This document shows positions 59,697 through 64,000 of a DNA stretch of 64,000 nucleotides, piece by piece. The translations under genes and the position numbers were made by a program. The first letter of the stretch is position 1; every line of letters begins with the position of its first letter. This DNA comes from Fictibacillus norfolkensis (GTDB lineage: Bacteria; Bacillota; Bacilli; Bacillales; Fictibacillaceae), in the NCBI RefSeq assembly GCF_014836645.1, contig NZ_JACSQM010000002.1:372001-436000 (forward strand). Reading direction: 5' to 3'. The notes under the pieces were generated by a model. The model saw only the letters and a list, made by a program, of their open reading frames with translations, ran no database searches and was not told the DNA's origin.

Positions 59697-60098
59697 TTAC
59701 ACTCTTTGAAGTTTATCTGCTGTTTCTGCTAAACGTTCAGAAGCATTATCTAAGATCGTAGATTCACTCCACGTGAATCCATCGTTTTCATATCTTGGAA
59801 TCACATGCATATGAAAGTGAGTAAGATCACTAAACTTTCCACCATTTTGGTTGATCGTAATTCCATCAGGGTTAAAACTGTTCTCTAGCTTCTTCGATAT
59901 GAATTTTGCTGCATCCATCACAGCCTTCGTTTCTTCATTCGTTAGCTCAGTCAATTCCTTCACATGTCTTTTCGGAAGTATTAACGTGTGTCCTTCGTTA
60001 AAAGGATCAATATCTAGAAAACATGTCACCCACTCATCTTCATAAACCGTATGTATGGGTAAAACTTTATTCGCTAGTTCACATCCTAAACAACTCAT
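59697..60098 (-). CDS. HIT-family nucleotide hydrolase/transferase
   Basis: 133 aa HIT protein with the histidine triad in DLTHFHMHVIPRY (HxHxHxx) and the N-terminal CLGCELANKVLPIHTVYEDEWVTCFLDIDPFNEGHTLILPKRHVKEL. It hydrolyses nucleotide phosphoramidates or diadenosine polyphosphates. It directly follows the Nudix gene, one base apart. Confidence 0.92.
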   Translation of the reverse strand: MSCLGCELANKVLPIHTVYEDEWVTCFLDIDPFNEGHTLILPKRHVKELTELTNEETKAVMDAAKFISKKLENSFNPDGITINQNGGKFSDLTHFHMHVIPRYENDGFTWSESTILDNASERLAETADKLQRV

Positions 60099-60099
60099 C

Positions 60100-60606
60100 C
60101 TAGATCCATCCTTTCAGCCTGGCCAATAATAATCCGTGTGCAAGTTCACTATCTTTCCAAAGTCCCTGCTCTAGATTACGAAATGCTCGATCTACAGGAA
60201 TGTGAAAGGCTTGAATGGTCGCTTCTTGTTTCTCTAGCATTTGAGATCTGTATTCTACAATATCGTTTGTAAAATAAACATGCGTAACCGTATTACTCAA
60301 ACATGCACTAGGCTGGATACTTCCTAAGAAAACCGTTTCTCCACATACGATGCCCGTTTCTTCGAGCAGTTCCCGTTTTGCCGCTTCCATCGCATCTTCA
60401 TTTTCGTTCATTCCACCACCTGGTAGTTGAATGATAACTTCATCAACTGCAGCTCGATATTGGCTGATCAATATGAGAGAATCGTTCTCTAGAGCCACCA
60501 TTACGGCGGCTTCATAAGGAATCTCTTTTAGCGTGATACTTCCAAATTCATCCTCGAACACTTCAGTCTCTTTATCTCTACTCTGATATACAAGTTCTTT
60601 TTCCAA
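60100..60606 (-). CDS. Nudix hydrolase (ADP-ribose pyrophosphatase-like)
   Basis: 168 aa. The Nudix box is GGGMNENEDAMEAAKRELLEETGIV, a full G-x5-E-x7-REUxEExGU match. The FLGSIQPSACLSNTVTHVYFT segment after it is typical of ADP-ribose hydrolases. It hydrolyses nucleoside-diphosphate derivatives. Probably cotranscribed with the HIT gene. Confidence 0.9.
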   Translation of the reverse strand: MEKELVYQSRDKETEVFEDEFGSITLKEIPYEAAVMVALENDSLILISQYRAAVDEVIIQLPGGGMNENEDAMEAAKRELLEETGIVCGETVFLGSIQPSACLSNTVTHVYFTNDIVEYRSQMLEKQEATIQAFHIPVDRAFRNLEQGLWKDSELAHGLLLARLKGWI

Positions 60607-60799
60607 GATTACCCCACCCTTTTACACCAGTTCTTTCTTAACATTATCCAAACTTGGAAACATTTTCAACTATGAGGTTATTGGCAATCACATCCAGTCA
60701 ATAATTTTTAATTAGTAGAAATTATTGATAGAATAATGAGATGGGAACTTTATCTCGTTTCTTTCGTATTACGTCTAACTAGCTACGGAGGAGATTGCA

Positions 60800-61036
60800 T
60801 TGAAAAAGAAAATCGGGATAACTTTTATTATACTTTCGTTCGTTCTGTGGATTCTAATACCGGTCATACCTTTCTTATCGTTTAGTGCAGGCGTTAAAAC
60901 AGCCATCGTCAGTGGATTATTTATCGGCGGAGAAGTTTTCTTCTGGCTCGGTGCGTTATTAGCAGGAAAAGATATTGTAAAAAACTTCATTCAAAAGTAT
61001 TGGAGAAGAGGCAAAAAAGACGACAATCCCTCATAA
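60800..61036 (+). CDS. Small membrane protein (transporter-suffix-domain-like)
   Basis: 78 aa with two membrane helices (about residues 5-25 and 33-55) separated by FLSFSAGVKTAIVSG, and a very basic tail (FIQKYWRRGKKDDNPS). The pattern resembles the short 'transporter suffix domain' proteins. GGAGGAGA lies upstream of the TTG start. It runs opposite to its neighbours, and the small ORF at 61098 follows it. Confidence 0.7.
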   Translation: MKKKIGITFIILSFVLWILIPVIPFLSFSAGVKTAIVSGLFIGGEVFFWLGALLAGKDIVKNFIQKYWRRGKKDDNPS

Positions 61037-61097
61037 AAGATTTGACGACGAATGAGTATCTAGTTAAAGTTGCAGAATCATTATAGTAGGTGAAAAA

Positions 61098-61268
61098 ATG
61101 GAAGAACTTCTTCTAGGCTTTATTTACACATTCTTGATCGTAATCACGTTTGAAACATTGTTTACTAGAATACTAAATAATGGCATGAAGCATTCAGCCA
61201 AAAGAATTGTTGTTCTTGCACTCCAGTGCTTGATCATCACTTGGATTCTTTATCAAATGTACACATAA
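61098..61268 (+). CDS. 56-aa two-helix membrane protein
   Basis: MEELLLGFIYTFLIVITFE starts the first membrane helix. A basic loop (RILNNGMKHSAKR) leads to a second helix (IVVLALQCLIITWILYQMY). TAGGTG precedes the ATG. It lies 62 bp after the other small membrane-protein gene, just before a strong terminator. Short but with good coding features; no family is recognised. Confidence 0.6.
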   Translation: MEELLLGFIYTFLIVITFETLFTRILNNGMKHSAKRIVVLALQCLIITWILYQMYT

Positions 61269-61300
61269 AGCCCGTCAGCTATAGCTGTACAGGCTTTTTT
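61269..61300 (+). terminator. Intrinsic terminator
   Basis: An AAGCCCGTCAGCT / AGCTGTACAGGCTT hairpin followed by T6 on the plus strand. It ends the small membrane genes and overlaps the 3' end of the convergent MFS gene. Confidence 0.8.
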
Positions 61301-61851
61301 CGTTGAATCCTAAGTGGAATGGCTGCTGACTTTAGAATGAGAAAGCCAGAGATCATGTATAGAATTGATGCGATGTAGAACAAGCTTCCGATCGTCAAGA
61401 AATCGATGAGATACCCTGTTAACATAACAGCGATCGCCCCCCATACACTTGTCCAAAGGTGATAGCTTCCTATCTTTTTCCCAGCCTGCACGCTGTTCGA
61501 CTGCCTAGCCAAAACCGTTTTCTCCGAAGTTTTTTGTATTGCACCTAGAATACCCATTACAATTTGGACGAGATACAGAGCAGTTACTGTTTCAATAATT
61601 GGTATAATCAGCATGATTCCAGCCATACCCCATGTATGTAAAAGAATGAAAGTTCGGTCACCTAATTGATCTGAAAGTCTGCCAATTATAGGATGAACAA
61701 GTGCGCCAGTCAGTGCAAAAAGTCCGTATGCTAAACCGAACTGCGAGTAGCTGTCACCGATGTTACGAATGAGAAGCAGATAGAAGGGAAAGACCATCGA
61801 GCTTGCTGTCATTAAAAGGCTTTGTGCTGTTACAAATGTACGATAATTCAT
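61279..61851 (-). CDS. Half-size MFS transporter (YitZ-like)
   Basis: 190 aa with about six membrane helices, including the MFS loop LVHPIIGRLSDQLGDRTFIL; half the length of a standard MFS carrier. Bacillus subtilis has the same arrangement, a short YitZ behind the FAD enzyme YitY. Its ATG overlaps the YitY-like stop by four bases. It may dimerise or act as a subunit; transport has not been shown. Confidence 0.85.
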   Translation of the reverse strand: MNYRTFVTAQSLLMTASSMVFPFYLLLIRNIGDSYSQFGLAYGLFALTGALVHPIIGRLSDQLGDRTFILLHTWGMAGIMLIIPIIETVTALYLVQIVMGILGAIQKTSEKTVLARQSNSVQAGKKIGSYHLWTSVWGAIAVMLTGYLIDFLTIGSLFYIASILYMISGFLILKSAAIPLRIQRKKPVQL

Positions 61852-63272
61852 TGTGCATACACCTCATAAAAAAGATTTTTGAACCGCTCTTCAGGATCGA
61901 GCTCCCGCTTTTTCTGAAAGAACTCATCGATACGGGGATATGCTTGTTTTAGTTGTTTCTTTGTCGGATATGAATAATAAGGTAAGTAATAGCTTCCATC
62001 GTGATCTAGCGTTACGTCAATCATCTTCTGAATGATTTTCTCTGTTTTTCTTATCTCTTTTTCAGAACGGCCTTGATTGATCAATAGCACAAGAGCAAAC
62101 ATATCATCCTTCGCATAAGACAACACGGCATCCTCATCATGCCCGACGTACCGAATCGTAATATTTAATAGGTTCAGATCCTCTTTTTCTAACACCTTTC
62201 TCAAATCGTCAATATAAGAAGCAAACTCATCAACAGGTACAAAATATTCTTGCAGTACTTCTGTTCGATTGGCGTTTTCATATTCCATGAACGTACTATC
62301 TGATCTCATTACATTATTTCTTGATTGGTAGCTGCCATTGCTATTTTGAAAGTGTTTCTTTTGAGTCTCCCAAAATACATCTTTTCCCCAATTACTATAA
62401 CGAGACATGCCTAACATAAACTTTGGAAGTGCGACTTTTTCTTCTTCATTTAACGTTGAGAATCTAGTTAACTTCTTTTGATTATCTGCTAATATATAGT
62501 CCGTTACATACATTTCTTTTAAAAAGGTCTTAGGTGCTACAGATAAGCGAGCAAGGTGCATCTTAACCTTCTCATCGCTCTTAACTCTCTTCTTAAAATG
62601 CTCTTCGTATGCTTTGTAATCCATTGTGGATATGCGTTGTTCATACAGTTCATCCTCAGCCAATTGCAATGTGACATCGAGTATGACACCAAAAAGACCG
62701 TAACCGCCTATTACATATGAAAAATATTCACTGTTCTCATCACGACTCACAGAAATAATCTCTCCATCTGGTTTTAACAAGCGAAAAGAATCTACAGTAT
62801 CGATCAGAGAACCATATCTGATATCCCGTCCGTGAACGTTAACACTAAGGGCGCCACCAACAGTAAATATATTTTGTGACTGCATAACTTGAATGGATAG
62901 ACCGTATGGATTAATCTTCTTCTGAATATCAGCCCACGTTACACCACTTTGAACCGTTATCGTTTTTTCTTTTGGGTTGAAGTCCAGGATCTCGTTATAA
63001 CTTTTCATATCAAGCAGCGTTCCATTTGGATAGACTGTATGCCCACCCTGACTATGTTGCATCCCAGCAATTGAGATCGTCTTTTCTTTTCTCACCCAAT
63101 TCTGAAGCTCCTCAGTAGATTGCATGCTCTTGACTTCTTTCATCCTTGTGGGCAAAAGCTTTCCCGCATCTTCTATGACGACTGTTTTCTGTTGAAGTGA
63201 ATGGATAGAGGTACTCGTATAAAAAGCGATCCCATATAATGAGATTCCAATTAACAGATATTTTCCTTTCAT
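61848..63272 (-). CDS. FAD-binding oxidoreductase (YitY/L-gulonolactone oxidase-like)
   Basis: 474 aa. A signal-anchor-like N-terminus (YLLIGISLYGIAFYTS) is followed by a FAD_binding_4 domain with ISIAGMQHSQGGHTVYPNGTLLDMKSYNEIL and NIFTVGGALSVNVHGRDIRYGSLIDTV (FAD-pyrophosphate contacts). A C-terminal oxidase/ALO domain follows. Substrates in this family are sugar acids or lactones. It overlaps the YitZ-like gene. Confidence 0.87.
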   Translation of the reverse strand: MKGKYLLIGISLYGIAFYTSTSIHSLQQKTVVIEDAGKLLPTRMKEVKSMQSTEELQNWVRKEKTISIAGMQHSQGGHTVYPNGTLLDMKSYNEILDFNPKEKTITVQSGVTWADIQKKINPYGLSIQVMQSQNIFTVGGALSVNVHGRDIRYGSLIDTVDSFRLLKPDGEIISVSRDENSEYFSYVIGGYGLFGVILDVTLQLAEDELYEQRISTMDYKAYEEHFKKRVKSDEKVKMHLARLSVAPKTFLKEMYVTDYILADNQKKLTRFSTLNEEEKVALPKFMLGMSRYSNWGKDVFWETQKKHFQNSNGSYQSRNNVMRSDSTFMEYENANRTEVLQEYFVPVDEFASYIDDLRKVLEKEDLNLLNITIRYVGHDEDAVLSYAKDDMFALVLLINQGRSEKEIRKTEKIIQKMIDVTLDHDGSYYLPYYSYPTKKQLKQAYPRIDEFFQKKRELDPEERFKNLFYEVYAQ

Positions 63273-63471
63273 TACTTCACCTCTTTTTATAAAAGTGTAA
63301 TTTTACACATTTATTATAAAATGAAACATACTAGAATGACAATATGTTTTTAAAGAAGTCCTTTTGGTTTTTTTAAAAGAAAAGAATTTAGACGCTTCTT
63401 CATCATAAAAATGGTGATTCGTACAAGCACTCTTTCAAGCATTTCATATAGTAATAGTGGGGGTGATACGA

Positions 63472-63732
63472 TTGGGTAAAAAAAGAAAAGAACTATTAGA
63501 AGCATTGAATTCTCTAGGTGCGAACGGCACAGAGACAGAAGCTGAAGTGACTACTGAAAACGGTGCTGAAGGTGGTACTGTTGAAACTTTACGCTCTCTT
63601 TTAGGTGATGGTCTAAAACGTAAGAAATCTAAGAAAGTTCCTGCTGTAAAGTCTAAAAAGTCTTCAAAGAAATGCAAGAAATCTAATGGAAATGTTCCTT
63701 GTGAAACTGCTCCTGACAGATGTTGGGAATAA
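63472..63732 (+). CDS. Small Lys-rich, Cys-containing protein
   Basis: 86 aa, starting MGKKRKELLEALNSLGANGTE and ending in a Lys/Ser/Cys-rich region (KKSSKKCKKSNGNVPCETAPDRCWE). The leader is charged and the middle is acidic; there is no membrane segment. TTG 63472 has GGGGGTGAT upstream. The composition recalls small spore-associated proteins of Bacillaceae, but the family is not identified. Its own terminator follows. Confidence 0.6.
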   Translation: MGKKRKELLEALNSLGANGTETEAEVTTENGAEGGTVETLRSLLGDGLKRKKSKKVPAVKSKKSSKKCKKSNGNVPCETAPDRCWE

Positions 63733-63741
63733 TCTAGATAT

Positions 63742-63772
63742 AAAAAAGCTCCCTCGCATAAGGGAGCTTTTT
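63742..63772 (+). terminator. Intrinsic terminator
   Basis: An AAAAGCTCCCT / AGGGAGCTTTTT stem with a CGCATA loop after the small Lys-rich gene. It may also serve the convergent M20 gene. Confidence 0.85.
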
Positions 63773-63785
63773 CATGAGCGTACTC

Positions 63786-64000
63786 TTAACTCAAAACTTT
63801 TGTTGAAACTTTTTGTTTTAAATACGTAAGCGTTGCAGCTCCTAATAGACTGGCTGCAATCAATAAAGCATCTTCATTGATCTTGAACTTCGGATGGTGA
63901 TGCGGAAATACTTCTTCCCACGAATCATCAAGAGCTCCTGTGAAAAAGAACGTGCCTGGCACTCGCTCTAAGTAGTAGGAGTAATCTTCTCCCCCCATCT
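63786..64000 (-). CDS. M20-family amidohydrolase/peptidase, N-terminus outside window
   Basis: The C-terminal ~71 residues of an M20 metallopeptidase or amidohydrolase: GGEDYSYYLERVPGTFFFTGA, then FPHHHPKFKINEDALLIAASLLGAATLTYL. The HHHPKF and GGEDYSYYL motifs contain metal-ligand residues. Most of the enzyme lies beyond 64000, so substrate class (N-acyl amino acid, indole-acetyl amino acid, peptide) is open. Confidence 0.85.
   Translation of the reverse strand, partial: MGGEDYSYYLERVPGTFFFTGALDDSWEEVFPHHHPKFKINEDALLIAASLLGAATLTYLKQKVSTKVLS

Overview
The window looks like a chromosomal segment of a low-GC, Gram-positive, endospore-forming Bacillaceae. The reasons are strong AGGAGG-type ribosome binding sites, frequent TTG and GTG starts, A+T-rich intergenic DNA with T-tailed hairpin terminators, near-consensus cre and Fur sites, and protein families familiar from Bacillus (YycN-, YqcI/YcgG-, YitY/YitZ- and Sco/YpmQ-like). 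A Fictibacillus-like genus is my guess, not something the sequence proves. Almost everything is on the minus strand. I saw no rRNA, tRNA, phage, transposase or CRISPR array.

Layout. 1-16 kb holds housekeeping and accessory single genes: a truncated secreted protein, OsmC, gamma-glutamyl enzymes, an M3 peptidase, GNATs, a VanW protein, a GQGGGA-repeat peptidoglycan-binding protein and a ring-cleaving dioxygenase, ending with an egtB-egtD ergothioneine pair. 16-21 kb holds a 162-bp palindromic element, a Sco/PepSY pair, a NarL-type two-component system and a manganese catalase. 21.9-34.7 kb is a complete 3-hydroxyanthranilate meta-cleavage pathway. It comprises an HpaB-type monooxygenase, 3-hydroxyanthranilate dioxygenase, ACMS decarboxylase, deaminase, semialdehyde dehydrogenase and a DmpEFGHI-ordered lower pathway, with a TRAP transporter and an IclR regulator. 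Two identical-geometry palindromes and two cre sites suggest IclR control plus CcpA repression.

35-48 kb holds an orphan sensor kinase, an alcohol dehydrogenase, a DDAH-like hydrolase, an NAD-salvage operon (pncA, frameshifted pncB, nadD-like) with its NrtR-type Nudix regulator, and several small-molecule-modifying enzymes. 48.1-57.6 kb is a seven-gene NIS siderophore operon, in the same order as the rhizobactin rhbABCDEF genes plus an inserted MFS exporter. It is best explained as schizokinen-type, and it has two Fur boxes in front. 57.8-64 kb holds a DJ-1/PfpI protein, an aldo/keto reductase, HIT and Nudix proteins, small membrane proteins, a YitY/YitZ-like pair and a truncated M20 peptidase.

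The least explained signal is a class of intergenic arrays. Six intergenic regions (about 16.25, 21.84, 30.96, 37.70, 47.91 and 58.62 kb) each contain 4-6 copies of a short core spaced 20-21 bp apart. The core differs between regions. The arrays lie on the distal side of an intrinsic terminator, between two co-oriented genes. Two of them share a leader and a core, and two others share a 19-bp sequence. I cannot assign these arrays to a described family.
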